This document shows, one piece after another, positions 10,350 to 23,500 of a stretch of 64,000 nucleotides of DNA. The position numbers and the translations under genes are program-made. The notes beneath the pieces are model-generated. The model searched no databases. It saw nothing but the letters and a program-made list of their open reading frames with translations, and was not told the DNA's origin. Source of the DNA: Bryopsis sp. KO-2023 (lineage: Eukaryota; Chlorophyta; Ulvophyceae; Bryopsidales; Bryopsidaceae); assembly GCA_030272585.1 (NCBI GenBank), contig BSYQ01000001.1, positions 124,001 through 188,000 of the forward strand, in the 5' to 3' direction. The first letter of the stretch is position 1. The number at the start of each line of letters is the position of its first letter.

Positions 10350-11705
10350 CTAGGGGTCCAAAGTGCTGGCGCTGAAAGCGTTAAATGTGGCAGATCCGGC
10401 GTCGCCACTGGCAGTTGTGGAACTTCCAACTTCTCCAACAGCCACGGTGGGACCGACAGCACCCTTAAGGGTGTTCTGGGTATTAGCACTTGCACCGTTA
10501 CCGTTCACAAGGAAGCCTGATCTGCTATCACCCTGGAAGGCACTCACGCCACCATTCCCTGTAGACCAGTGCATCACGTCAGCAACACTCGACATACATA
10601 ATTGGGTGAACCAGCTCCAAAGCAACGAAGAATGAGCCTTCAACTACCTGGGAAGAGAGTGGCTGCTCCATTAAGCCCAGTCTGTCCTGCTCCGGGGCCA
10701 GCACCGTTGACGAAAGCGTTCTGCGTTCCTTGGGTGGCGGCCGCACCGCCATCCAGCTTGGTTGAGAATGTGGATCCCGAACCTTGAGAGCCAGTCGACC
10801 CAGAAGCAATCTGAGTGACGGCATTACCACCGATGTTGGCGAAAGAAAGAGGGCCCTGACCAGCTGGGGGGACAACACAGAATCGTCACAACTCGAACGA
10901 AACATAATCAGCAGGTCACTAGTTGGGAAGTCATGGATATTTCACAGTGTTTTCACCAGATTTGTTCTTACACAATCGTGACGCCAATGGGTATAGATTT
11001 AGTCAGGAATGGTAGTGGTATGACTGACCTGGTACTCCAACAACTGGGGTTCCAGTGATAACCGGGGGGGTCACGACAGGGGTCACAGGGGTGACGACTG
11101 GGGTAACAACCGGGGTAACAACCGGGGTCACAACTGGGGTCGCAACTGGGGTCACAACTGGGGTCGCAACTGGGGTCACAACAGGAGCGGGCCTCTTGCA
11201 TCTGTTAAAAAAAACAGTCAGGGTTCACAACAAACAAACACCACGAGACTTTTGCTCACATCCGCTTCAGTGCCCAAACTTACGTTCCATCGGAGCAGTT
11301 CAAGCCGTCCTCGCAAATGTTCGCCAAGGCTCTGTTTGAGCAACAGCTCTTGCCCTCAGCACCGCAGTTTGGCTTGAAGCAGCTGCGCAAGGAAAGCAAG
11401 AAAAAAGTTATATCTGATGTGCAACCAATGGGTCTCATTCTTGCGGTAGCTACCAGCCTTCCTCACCCTCCAGGACTGTTCGCACTTGTCCCCAGGCACC
11501 TCAGGCCGGAATTGCAAGCGGTTTTTCGGTTCGTGCAGCACACCCAGTTGGGATCGCCACACTCTGCATCGAAAATACTGGCACTTAGATCAGGAGGCGG
11601 GACGTCAGCGTAGAGATCTGTTCACCCGCGGATCCTTGACTCACTTGCTGAGACGCAAGACACCCCAAGGGCCAGAAGAGCAACGACGGCGACAACCTTC
11701 ATCAT
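10350..11705 (-). CDS. secreted Cys-rich protein with VTP linker and Gly/Ser/Asn-rich tail (gene A)
   Basis: Six exons join in phase to 284 residues: 11645-11705, 11467-11563, 11284-11382, 11029-11201, 10648-10863 and 10350-10558. Residues 1-20 (MMKVVAVVALLALGVSCVSA) are a signal peptide filling exon 1. Exons 2 and 3 each encode one Cys-rich module of the form CG-x4/5-CC-x-NR-...-C-x2-GL-x-C, like a small disulfide knot. Exon 4 encodes about a dozen VVTP/VATP units. Exons 5 and 6 encode a Gly, Ser, Ala, Thr and Asn-rich region with GSGSTFSTKLDGG and NAFVNG, ending FNAFSASTLDP. The last two exons match those of the collagen-like gene at 57033-58216 in sequence, length and phase. No known enzyme domain. 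Probably extracellular matrix, wall or mucilage, the VTP linker being a likely O-glycosylation site (inference). Confidence 0.82.
11055..11190. repeat. 12-bp tandem repeats encoding VTP units
   Basis: Repeated GGGGT(C/A)(A/G)CAAC units on the plus strand, read on the minus strand as Val-(Val/Ala)-Thr-Pro codons in exon 4 of gene A. About eleven units are visible with small interruptions, so copy number may vary between alleles. Confidence 0.85.
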
Positions 11706-13431
11706 TTTTGAGTTCTTGTTGAGGACAGTCAATTGACGGATCGAAGAGGCAGAGTCGCTGATGGATTTTGGGATGAATGGGCTGCAGGAAGCAGAGTTTT
11801 TATACACGACTGCACGCAGGCAGTGCAAGGAGATACAGGTGTGCAGTACGGATGCGTGTGTGCCAGCCGCTGGCGTTCAATCGTCTATCCGCGGCAGGCT
11901 CAGCCGACTACCGCTGGTACTCCGTTGCGCACGATGGCGTTATCTCTCATCCGCGGTACTGTAGCAGATTTCGTTTTTATTTTCTGAGGACTTCACGACG
12001 TTTTTCATACGTTGTACAGCTACAAAACGAGAATATCTCTACGCATTTGCGCGTTCTCCTTCGCGGACGTCTGCATTCCGCTTTCCCAGGCAATACGCAA
12101 TTGTTGTTATCGTTATTGCTATCGCCCTCTTTCTTACGTGTGTGTGTCAGAGCCCAGGAAAATCACGAAGGCGTGGGAGCATTGGTTCATAGAAAATCTG
12201 TGAAATCTGCGGATTTAGTGCCGTTTGCCGTCACGATGACCAGGCACAATTCACTTCAACAGTTGAGTTTCCCCCAACACCCCAAGCATCTTACTGCCAC
12301 CCTATTCTAGTGTTGCCTATGGGTATTCTGAATCGACAGCCTTTCCTCAGCCAAAACAGCTCAAATGGCCTAAGAATGTGACTCAACAATGATGAAAAAC
12401 ACTTCAAGACCACCTCCCTACACTTCCCAAGTGTTGGCCGAGGTGATCCGATCCATAAATGCAAATAGGATTCTGCTGTGGGATCTGTGGTGTTTTGGGT
12501 GCTGCTCTGTTGAGAACAACATGTTCTCCACAAATGAAATGCAATGTGTGGTGCGAATTGTGGTGTGGGCTGCTTAGTCATGAGTTATATCAAGCATATA
12601 TGGTGGGGGTGATGTGGATGAACTTGTAAACATGCAGTTCTATTGCTGTTGCTGTTAATACATTCAAGCTGCAGTCGGTGTGTTGATCGACTCTGAATGC
12701 ACTTCAACATTGGACAAGTTATACATTGGACTAGATGGTTGAATAGCAGTTCAACCAAACAGTCTTTAAACAACTCACAAGACCCGAACACTTAACCGAG
12801 CTGTTAAGTTACATATGGAGACCATAACGGCATAAAGTAAGTTTCAAGTGGATAGAATCGATACGCTTCCACTGAGGCTCCGTGTCTTCCAGCTGAGCAT
12901 CAAGTCCAAACCAAATGAAGTAGCTCAAAACAAAATCCTCCATTTCACTGAAATTTCAGCCTGTGGGAACAGTTGTGAGTTTTGCAGAAACAGCATCTAC
13001 GAAGACAGAAAATCAAGTCGCCATCCACGTCCGTACTTTTGCTCCAGTCCGTCGAATGCACCTTGTCTACATGTACTTCGTATTTCTGCTATGTTGGCAA
13101 ATACAACATACATGCTGTAGCAGTCTCGAGTCGATAGATACGGAGTTTCTTCAGTGCAAAGCAAAACAAGAGCTCCTTCCCCCTGACACATTAATCCCCA
13201 GATTACATACCTCGCATCTTTCTGCTGAATTAGTCATGGCGCCTGAGTGGTCACGTCCAAGTCAACTTTGCAAAGTTGGGCATTGACGTCCTTGCTGTGC
13301 GCATCTCTCAGAATACGATTTTCTCAGCGACGAGAAAGGCTGTAGCTAGATTTTTCGAAAAAAGAAAAGAAAGCAAGGGGTTTTGTATTTTACTGGGTTG
13401 AGGCTCTGGGGACGTGCGACGTCGAGTCGTC
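11706..13431. other. divergent intergenic region, no supported gene
   Basis: Separates gene A (minus) from CFAP58 (plus). It contains scattered open frames of up to about 170 codons without family resemblance, codon pattern or splice logic. The promoters of both genes must lie here; I cannot point to a specific element. Confidence 0.5.
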
Positions 13432-16400
13432 ATGGCGAGCGAAATGGACGAGAAAAAAGAAAGCTCGTTCGGATATGAATCCAAAGCGTACGAAGCGTTG
13501 GAGAGGGATTTCCAAGAGGTGCAGGAAAAGACGCGCGTAGCTTCTTATGTGCAGTTTTCTGAAAAGAGTTTTATGGTGGTGCAAACACATTTTTTTTCCA
13601 GTCACGTGCAGTCCTTTCACAGAAACAACTTGTGTAAATAAGAGTGTGTAAATATTTGGATATTGTTTTAAAAAATTATTTGTTTTTGTCGGGTCAAGGT
13701 GTTGCAAGAATTGCTTGGAGACAAGAGCTTGGAGCGGTTCCGGGTTGAATATGAAAAAATCCACAGAGCTTTGAAAAAGTCACATGGTGTGGAAATTTGC
13801 ATGGTGCATCGGTTTTCTCTTACTCTTTTCTCACAGTTTTAGAAAATAACAGCTATCAACCCCTTCTTTTCTTTTTCCCCGACACCCTCAATCATTGGAG
13901 TTCACAGCCAATCTATAGCCTGATTGTGATTACCAATTCTTGAAAAATCATCTTTTCTTGTTCTTTACAAAAAAGATAATAGCAATGGAGAGTATGGCCG
14001 GCGATGATAAATATTTAAACAGCTTGTGTGAAAGGTGAAAGCTTGCTGATAAGTGTTTTTTCTATCTCCCTAATTTGAAAAACAGACAATGAGAAGAGGC
14101 TGATCAAAAAGTGCCGTGAACTCAATGCGGAAATCGTGGCAAATGCTGCCAAAGTGCAAACTGCACTCAAGCTCAGCGAAGAAGATCAGAATACCATCGG
14201 ATCACTTAAAAAAGAAATCGAGAAAGCATGGAAAATGGTGGATGCCAGTCACGAAAAGGTATGACTAATTGAGACGATATATCAAAGAAAAAGAAACAGG
14301 AGCGTATTCGTGCAAATTATTCGCAAGGATTCCGTAGACACTCAAAACCATCTTTTCACAGCAGCGATTGCTCAATGAATTATAATTGGAAAATAAATCT
14401 AAAAAGAGAATTTTAATGAAAGCCTCATGACTACCGCTGTGTAGGAAGTATGTGAATATACCAAGCTCTCACTAGCTGGACACAATTCATCGCGTTTCGC
14501 CCTTTGATTCAATTTTTTTTTCCACTATTTAAAAAAAAAAGAGCTTATTCGCATGATGCTCAGTGTCACGCAATTCTTCTGCTAAAAAAATAGATGCATT
14601 TTCCCCAAGTGTGACATGAAGTCCATGTGGGTGATATGGGTCTTACAAGTATTGCATTTAAAAAGTTTTTTTTCATTTTTTTCCCAGGAAGCCAGAGCGA
14701 AGGAAACCATTCAGCAATTGAAGATGGAGATTTCGAATTTGACTCGGTTGGTGGAGCAAGGGGCTGGTCTGACTTTGGGCGAAGAGAGCACAGTGAATGA
14801 GCTTTTGAGGCAAAAAGAGGAATTGATGAAAGAAAGAGACATGCAAGTCGATCAAATCGTATCTCTACGCAATAATGTGAGCAACCCGTGTAGAAAGAAA
14901 TATCAAATGTGCTCTAGTCGCTTGGGATTTAATTGTGGTGGAAAAGAAAATGAGGTTTTTGTTAGGTGTTGCTAAGGGGGGAGGGGGGGTTCAAGGAATC
15001 TTCTTCCCTGCATCAAAGAGTGTTGTTCGACTCCTATATAAAAAAACCTCATTTTCTTTCTCTTTTTCTTTTTGGTAACATTTTCCATGAAATTCTTCAG
15101 GCTCTGGAATTGCAAGATAAATTGAGAGCTGCCGAACTCGATAAGCTCCAAATGGAGACCGAGGTTTCTCAGACGAAAGATCAAATTAGTGCAAAGAAAG
15201 CGGAGGCCGAAAGGGAAGCCAGAAAGAAAGAAAGAATGGAAAAAGAAATGAAGGAGTTGAAGCAATCGTTGGAAACAAGACAATTCGAACTGAAACAGAA
15301 GCAGGCTCAGGTTGGTGGAGCCCAGCAGAGACGCAGGATGATGATCTGAAGGAATTGAGACTGTTTCTCTACTTTCGAGTTTGGCAGTGAGGATATGTGT
15401 TGCGGAGTAATAATAATTTCTATTAGTAAAAGAACTTAAATAAGTATACAGATGCGGTTTTGGAACTTTGAAATCGTTTTCTTTTTTTTCCTTAATAGGT
15501 GGTGCAATGTGAGGAAACAGCTGCCCGATTGGAGCAAATGCTGCGAGATTCTCGTCAAGGGACTGACAAGCTCCAGAAAGAATACAACCAACTCAACGAA
15601 AAAGTTCAAAAATTGCACCATGATTTGGAGGAACAAATCCACACCAACACTCAGTTGCTGGCGGAAAATTCCCAAAAGCAAGTGGAGCTGAAGTCGAAGG
15701 AAGATGAGATAGGTCAGATCAAAAACGAAGCCTCAAGGATGACTAAGCTCAGGGAGCAGAGCACTAAAAAGCTGAAATCCTTGGAGGAGCAGAAATTCGA
15801 CGTCGAAAAGCAGAGGGATGATATGAGGTGAAAACATATTTGTCATGAAATTGTGACAATTCGATAGAGGGTGTGGAAAAATGCAATTCTTCCAGACCAC
15901 TCCTTTTTTTCCTCAAGTTTGGATCAGTATGGAGCGTGATTTCCAGTGAACATCCAGTTTCAATTCAATTTTTCGTTTTTTTTCATGCAGGTCAGAAATT
16001 GCTGCTATGGAAAGAGAGATTGAATTGTCCAAAAAGCAACTGGAATCCGAGCGGAAAAAGCAGGAAGAAATGATGAGGGAAAGGGACATTTTGAACAAAC
16101 TGAAAACGCAAGCCGAAAACTCAACCCAACAGCAAATCAACATCATCAAGATCAACGAAAACACGAAACGAAATTTGGAACAAGAAATCCAAGGCTACAA
16201 AGTGGAGGCTCAGAAGCAAATGAAATTGATTTATCAATTGGAAAAGGAAAGAGAGAAATATGGATCAGAAGCCAGCGATGCGACCAGCAAATATTTACAG
16301 GTGATGAAAACCACCATACTTGTGCTTCCCTGTTTTTCTAATTAACTTTTTTTTAAATCCAAAAAAAAGGCATTTTTAGATGGCTTTTTAAAATTGGGTT

Positions 16401-18781
16401 TTGCTGTGATCCAGGCGCTGGAAGAGGTCAAAATCCGTGAAATGACGATCGTCGATTTGCAAAAGAAAATCTCCGAAGGGGAAGCCAAACTGAAACAACA
16501 GCAAAACTTGTACGAGGCTGTCCGAGCGGATAGAAACCTGTACAGCAAAAACTTGATCGAGGCTCAGGACGAAATCCAAGAAATGAAAAGAAAATTCAAA
16601 ATCATGAGCCACCAGATCGAACAACTGAAGGAGGAAATCAGTGCGAAAGATCTGGCCCTGGTGAAAGAGCATTTCGACCACATGAAGGTGGAAAAGGAAA
16701 AAGAATCGCTCAGGTTGGAACTGAACAAGGCTAAACAGCAAATTGCCGAGGCTGAAACAGCAATCGCATCCCAGAAGGCCGAAATCGAGAAATTGAATCA
16801 CATCATCAATGAAGCCGATCAGGTGTGGAAAAATAAGGAAAAAAAAAGGCTGAACTATCGATCAAAATTTGTTAATTTCGAAAATATATAAACATTTTCA
16901 CCAACATCCTTGTTTTGTTTGAACCAGCCCATTTTCCGGATTGATCTCCTTTTTTGTGTGCTGGTTTTTTTAAAGAATTTTCAGATTTATTCTACGAATT
17001 GACCATTTTTGTGCTGTGTGAAGTCCAGGAACGAATTCGGCAAAAGAAAGAATACGACATTGTGGTCAATGAAAGGGACATTTTGGGGACCCAGCTCATT
17101 CGCCGAAACGACGAATTGGCTCTGCTCTACGAAAAGATCAAAATCCAGCAGAGCACCTTGGCCAAGGGCCAGATTCAGTACAGGGATCGACTGAACGAAA
17201 TCCGAGTCCTGAAAATCAAACTGAACGATCTCAAACGAGAGCTCCACATTCTGAAATGCAGCGTGGCCAATATCGACGTTCTCAAGAGAGAGGTTCGACA
17301 AACTACATCTGTGTTTTTTTTGTTTTTTTTTTTCTTTCGATGCTTTTTTTGAAATGGATTGGAAAGAAAAACGATGTGCTGACCTGCATGGTGTATTTTC
17401 TTATTTTTTTTGGTAGGTTCATCACTTGAGCAGAGAGCTTTTGCAAGAACGGACGAAAGTGAAAGCTTTGAGTGAGGAGCTGGAAAATCCACTGAACGTT
17501 CACAGATGGCGAAAGCTGGAGGGCAGCGATCCCAGCACTTACGAAATGATTCAAAAAATCCAAACGCTCCAAAAAAGGCTCATTTCGAAAACGGAAGAGG
17601 TCGTCGAAAAAGACTTGCTCATCCAGGTGTGAACCGCTGAGAAACCGATTGGGGTCGACAATACAGTCCCCCAAAGAAACAACTCACAGAAACAAATAGG
17701 CAAAAAACAACTGATGAGCAGTATTAAGCTGAATCGTGAACAGAAGAAGAAAAACTCAGGGATAGAATCAAAGCGAACAAAGAAGGGAACTGACCGAAAC
17801 AAACATGAATATCGAGCCTCAGCAAAGCCAACAATTCTTCCACTCTATCTACAGATAATTTGAGAATTCTAACCAAAAAATCATGTTGATTGATTTGGAA
17901 CGGGCACTGCAAAAACATCAGAAGATGCACATAAGATAAAAAATTCAACACCGCCACCAACAGTACATTGATTGGTGATGGGCAGCATTTCTTGCACAAG
18001 GAATGCTGTGGCTTGATTTTACCCGTTCCATTCTGAACGCCTGCCTGTTCTCTCCTGTCAGGAAAAAGAGAAACTCTACACTGAGTTGAAAAACATTCTG
18101 GCAAGACAACCAGGGCCAGAAGTTGCAGAGCAATTGAGCTTGTACAAGGTGACACCTCCCAACACGAATTCAATTAAGAAACATTCAATTCAATTAAAAT
18201 GAATGCTGTTCTTCTTCTTCGAACATCAATTTTTTTTTTCAGAACTTGGTCTCGTCACAATGTGATAAGATATTTTTGATGTTGAAACAATGAATTGAAG
18301 ATCCTGCTGAGTCGGATGGAAAAAAGTAAAAAGTAATGTACGCTCCACAGTTTTGTTTTAATTTTTATTCGGTAACTCTTTCAAGGGTTAGCACTTCTTG
18401 CCTCTGTTCCAGTTTTTAAATCTTTCAGTGCTTTCTTATTTTTCAACATAAAGGGAAGAAATCATATTGAAAAAAATTGTTTGGATTGTCTTAATGATTA
18501 TGGTAATTTCTGTCCTGCAGGCAACATTGAGACAAAAAACCAAGCAAATGAAAGCTATGGCCTCCGAGCTGAACATGTATGAGGCCCAAGTGAACGAATA
18601 CAAATACGAAATCAGCCGATTGATGAGGGAAATGAACGACCTCAAGAAACGCTATTTCGAGCAAAAACGAAAAGAACAGCTGGACAAAGAGCTGAAAGTC
18701 GATTCCATCAGGGCGGTTCCCCAAGACAGCCCCCAACCAAAATTCACAGGGGGTGGCTTCTCCTTAGCCACTCATGGATGA
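13432..18781 (+). CDS. CFAP58: cilia- and flagella-associated protein 58 (CCDC147)
   Basis: Twelve exons join in phase to 871 residues, about the length of the animal protein: 13432-13518, 13699-13786, 14086-14258, 14688-14876, 15101-15310, 15499-15827, 15991-16300, 16415-16822, 17029-17292, 17417-17626, 18062-18148, 18521-18781. The product is almost all coiled coil. Family-defining stretches are NEKRLIKKCRELNAEIV, KKEIEKAWKMVD, KQQQNLYEAVRADRNLYSKN, RRNDELALLYEKIKIQQS, NPLNVHRWRKLEGSDP, LQKRLISKTEEVVEKDLL and ILARQPGPEVAEQLSLY; the C-terminus keeps FTGGGF. CFAP58 is an axonemal/intraflagellar protein needed for sperm and motile flagella, so the organism makes motile cilia. The ATG is the first in frame and gives the expected acidic N-terminus. 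It converges with the kinesin gene. Confidence 0.96.
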
Positions 18782-20545
18782 CGAGGCGGCCAAAGATTTT
18801 CCTTTTTGACTATTTTTTTCCGTTTCGTTTCTTCTGGTTTGGTGGTGTCAGTCAGACATCCAGCCCATTTTTTTCCAGCCCTAATTTTGACATGTAAAGT
18901 AGGGAAGTCTGAATCAATATCTGTGTTGGGATTTGCATGCACACATTCGGCTCTCATGACTGTCTCATTCTCTCGACCGTTCTTACCCTGCTTTTTTTGA
19001 AAAGAGAAAATATCTTGTCCCCCCTTTTTTTGAAAAGAGAAAAAAAAAACTCCACACACTCAAAATTTGATTTATCACTCACATTCTCTATTCTGTTTCA
19101 ATATTTCATTTTTTTTTGGTCGATTTTAGAATGGATTCCTGCAATTGCTAAGCAGTGCAGCCAGACCCATCAAAATGTAAACACCGAATTACATGTAGTT
19201 ACACATCACACCCTTTTTTTTCGTGTCACACCAAACATCGATCATTTTACAGCAAAGAGTTATAGTAATGAGTCCAAAAAGGGAAGTCAAAAAATCCATT
19301 TTTTTCCCCACAATTCCAAACTTCATGCCGACAAATCACGTTTTTTTTTTTTTGCTGTTCATTATTGCCCACAACTACAATTATCATGCCATCTAGAGCC
19401 TTTTTTTTTGTCTCAAATCTCCACATTTTCTGGTCTTTTGAGAAAGGGGTCAAAAGCGACCAATCCTTTCTCGTTTCTTTTTTGTTGTTTTTTTTTCGAA
19501 TGTTGTTCCTTCGTCACAATTATGGTCTAGTTTAATCATCAAAACACTTTAATCGGTTCACTCGATAATCCGAAATTAAGAAAAAAAATTGATCATACAC
19601 CACTTTTAGGATTGAGCCGAAAAAAAAATCCTAAAATTTAGGAAATTCCTAAACGACTCTAAAGGATAGTTAAGCATGTTTCAAATGTTATGCAGTGAAA
19701 TACAAGGTGAAGGGGGAAAAAAGGGAAGAAAAAAAAAAGCACCAAAAAAACAAAAAAAATGAGAAGGGCATATGTACACATACTAAACGAAACAAAAATA
19801 AAAGAAACGAAGGGGAAAAAAAAAGATCGAATTGAAACCCCAAATTGCAATGATTTGCAAGATAGGCACAAATGCTTTGCACTTTATCTAGATTATGTTT
19901 GGACAAAATGTTTGTCGGGAGGGGCCCTTCAATCTTTCTTTCTTTTTTCTTTCTTAGTTTTTTTTTTGTTTTTTCTTCTTCATCAATTGCTAAGTTCTTG
20001 TCAATTCTTCCTCAAACAATGCCAACTTTTCGGCTCTCCCCACAAATTTTTTCGAATGCTGTTTTTTGTTTTATCTCTTTTTTTTTTTTTTTTTAGTACC
20101 GTATTCTCCAGCTTTTCTTTTTTTTTTTGGGTAATCTGTGCGTGTTTTTATCTCAAAAACAAAAAGGGCCAATGCACCAATACGAACCACCCCTGTAAAT
20201 GTCAAATCCATACATACACGCAAAATCATCACAATTGTGAAGTAAATATGTTTTGTTTTTTTTTCTTTTGTTCTATCTTTCTTTTTCCCTTTTTTTTTTT
20301 TGTTCTTCTTCTTCTCAGTTCTTGATCTCTCTTTTTTTTTATAAGTGAAAGTATTCTGTTTCTTTTCTTTCTTTTTTCTTCGAGCATTTGTTCTTTTTTT
20401 TTTTCTTTGTTTTCCTTCCCATTTTTTCCCCCATTTATTTTTTTTTGCTGGATTCGGGTATGTTTTCTGTTTTTTACCGCCCAATCATATCCGTAACCTC
20501 TTTTTTTTTTTTTTTTTTTCATTTTCAACCCCTTGAATTTCTAGT
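18782..20545. other. convergent intergenic region, poly-T rich
   Basis: Lies between the stops of CFAP58 and the kinesin. The plus strand is packed with T runs of 8-18 bases (for example 20081-20094 and 20502-20519). Frames here are low-complexity Phe/Lys translations of these runs and are not genes. Contains both 3' UTRs. Confidence 0.6.
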
Positions 20546-23500
20546 TCATTTTCTCAACTTCCCTAAATCCAATCGTGGGACCATCAAACTGCGTTTTTTA
20601 CCCAGTTTTGTAGATGTCGGAGACCTAAGTGTCGCTGAGGGTAGATATACAGATGATAAGTCAGCATCCGATTCTTCGGACACACTGTCCATCCTAGGTC
20701 CTAAATAATAAACATCGAAAACCTCACATTCAATCTGCAGAAATGACTCACCAAATATCCACCTCAAAACACGAAATAAAACCCAACACCAAAGACAAAA
20801 TTATCCGAAAGAGAATTAATAATCTCATCATTCTAAAAATCAATTAGAAAATAATGGAACTGGTTCAGTGGAAGCTTCTATTTGTTTCAGGAAAAAAAAC
20901 AAAAATGATGTTTCTTTTGGGTCAATTTTGTTTTAAAAAAAAATCAAAATTTCAGTGGGAAAAGGGGGATCTACTCACTGCTATCATGTCTAAACCCTCG
21001 ATGTGAATTCAGTAAAGCGGCCACTTGACAGTGGCTCAATGAGTTTAGAATCACAAAGTCAGTGGCTTCCTGCATGGGTTTCCTTTTCTTTTTAAACACT
21101 CTCTTCAGCACATCCACTCCAGCATTCATCCCAGACGAAAGCCATTTTTTGGTGGATGACACTGTCGGTTTCTTTTTCCCCCCACCACCCATGCTGCACA
21201 GTCGCAAAATTAAAAAAAAAGAATTAAAAAACTATTCCGGAGTCATTTTCAAACAGCTCGAATTTCGCTACGAAATCTTTTTTTTTTTCTTCTCAGATGA
21301 CAAATCACTGATATGTATGTATACTTGGGGCAAACAAAATCAACATGATTTGAAAGCACTTGTTCCAGGGTTTTTTTTTTCTACCTGGAAAAGGATTCAT
21401 CCAGTTGGCATGCCCTCTTTCAAAAGAAAAAACAACCTGCATTTTGAGGTTGAACATTGTTTTATTCAAAGAAGTTGGTCAGTTTGTACCGACTGCAAAG
21501 ATTCATGGCCTACCAGGAATTCGAAGGCGGTGGGGGACCTTTTCCACATCGAACCCCTAGACATCCCCTCGGACTTGGCGAGATCTGCGTCGTTGCGATA
21601 TTCTGATTATCCTCCTGACAAACCACACCACAACTCCGTCTGCAATTTTCCCCCCACTCTTTCAATGCCTTTTTTAAAACGAACAGATCCACATTTCAAA
21701 CATTTCCCTACCTCTTCTGTCTCTCTAAAGGATGGCGGCTCCTCCCAAACAGTCTCAGAAATTTTGCTCCGTTTGTCTGACTCCAGAGTTCTGGAAAAAG
21801 ATCCCGATGCCTTTTTGGCCCTGTCTCCATATTTTTGCATCACTAATCCATTTGCCCTTTTCTGTTTGTCCCTTTCCCTTTCCCTGTCTCGGTACTCTGC
21901 TGAGCTCAAAAGCTGCCCCCCAAAAAATAGCAGCGGAAAAAGTAAACACAAGAATGTTTTCAGATTGGCAAAGAGACAAGCAAAACCACAACAAAAACAT
22001 GGAAATGGAAATCAAAAATGAAATATTCCCTTTACATCATGACATCCAAAGCCCCCCCCCCTAAAAAATAAAAAAAATGGACAGGCGCATCCCCGATTTC
22101 TGATCTGAGCTCAAAACAATCAAACAACAGTAAGAAACAGGAGCTCTTAATTATTTTCAATGCATTTTAATTATTATCATCCAAAATTGACAGTAACTGC
22201 CTCCCATTTTTGTCCAAATTTCTGTTTCACATAAAAAATTTGGGAGTTGAGAAGTGAATCTTTTACCTCCTTCTTTTCCAGTTCCAGTCGTTTCACTTTG
22301 AGCCTGAGCATTTTGAGTTCTTTCAATTGGGATGGCGGCAGGTTGTCTGCCGCACGTTGGTCGGTTTCTGAATCTTGCTCATGGGAGGATTTAGGTTTGG
22401 AGCTAGACTGTAAGGTCTGACCGCAAAAAAAAAAAAAAGATAAGCAAAAACAAACAAAGCTATTGATAGAAGGTCCATTACTGCCACGATTCCTTTCTTT
22501 TCCAGTCTTTTCTTTTTCCTCTTTAAAATACATCGGATTGGTAATGGAAAGAGTGGTGGCGAAACATAGTTCCGTTTTTTACACATTATTTCCTTTTTTT
22601 TTTAATTCTATTTTCATCTCTCAGATAAAATGCAAGAAGTTTTGTTGGAGATTTTTGAACTGGCTAAAAAAAATATTACTTTCGTGCCATCCTCTGACAA
22701 ATTCTGAAATGAAACGAAACATGCAAAAAATAGAAAGAAAAAGTACATATGAAGAGAAAAAAAGTGGGAAGATAGTTGGCATCGTTTGACTATACTCACT
22801 TTTTGAAATTTTGCCATTTCGAGGGCCACTCTCCGCTCCGTCATGGTTTCAATATACTTAAGGATGATCGGGTCCATTTTGAACAAATTGCCATGTATAG
22901 ATTCCATGGAGCTGGCAGCATTTTTGGTTGGAGAGCATTTTATCTGCAGAACGTCCAGAAATACATCATTTATTCCTCGCCATAACATTATACTTAAGAA
23001 AAATGGCCTACATGTTCCAGAATAATAATAACTGAAAAATATCTGTGCGGATTTGAATAGCATTTCATAATTTGCAATTATCTATCGCCCATACAACAGT
23101 AAAAACCAGTTGAAAACCACAGATATGTTCTGAAAAAAAAAGCACCTGTTGAATATCGTCTGAAAATCTGCATGTCGAAATGGTTTCGGACAAGTGTTCC
23201 TTGTCCGGCCAAATACATGCCAGCATCACTGTCCGGCAATTGCCCCCCAGCGAATCTTTCAGCAAATGGGTGAGCTTAGAATTTCGATAGCTCACGTGCA
23301 CGGACATCCTGTTCATCTCCTTCACAATCTGCAGCGAAAAAAAAAAAATAACACTTTAAAATATGCGAAAACGATGAAGTTATTGGGCATCTTACGAAGC
23401 ATTCTTCCGGTCAAATTTTTTTTTAACGTGTGTTTTCGTCTGCTGTGTGCTACAAAAAACATAAAACGTTTTTATACCCAATATTTTTATTCTCAAACCT

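Noticed and set aside
10363-10787. Ala/Pro/Ser-rich plus-strand frames over gene A
   Set aside because: Antisense shadows of the Gly/Ser/Ala-rich exons of gene A, caused by their biased codons.
12001-13390. Several 60-170 codon frames between gene A and CFAP58
   Set aside because: No homology, no start context, no phase-compatible splice partners; treated as chance frames in a divergent promoter region.
19900-20540. Long frames on both strands rich in Phe/Ser or Lys/Glu
   Set aside because: They are translations of poly-T/poly-A tracts in the gap between two converging genes.
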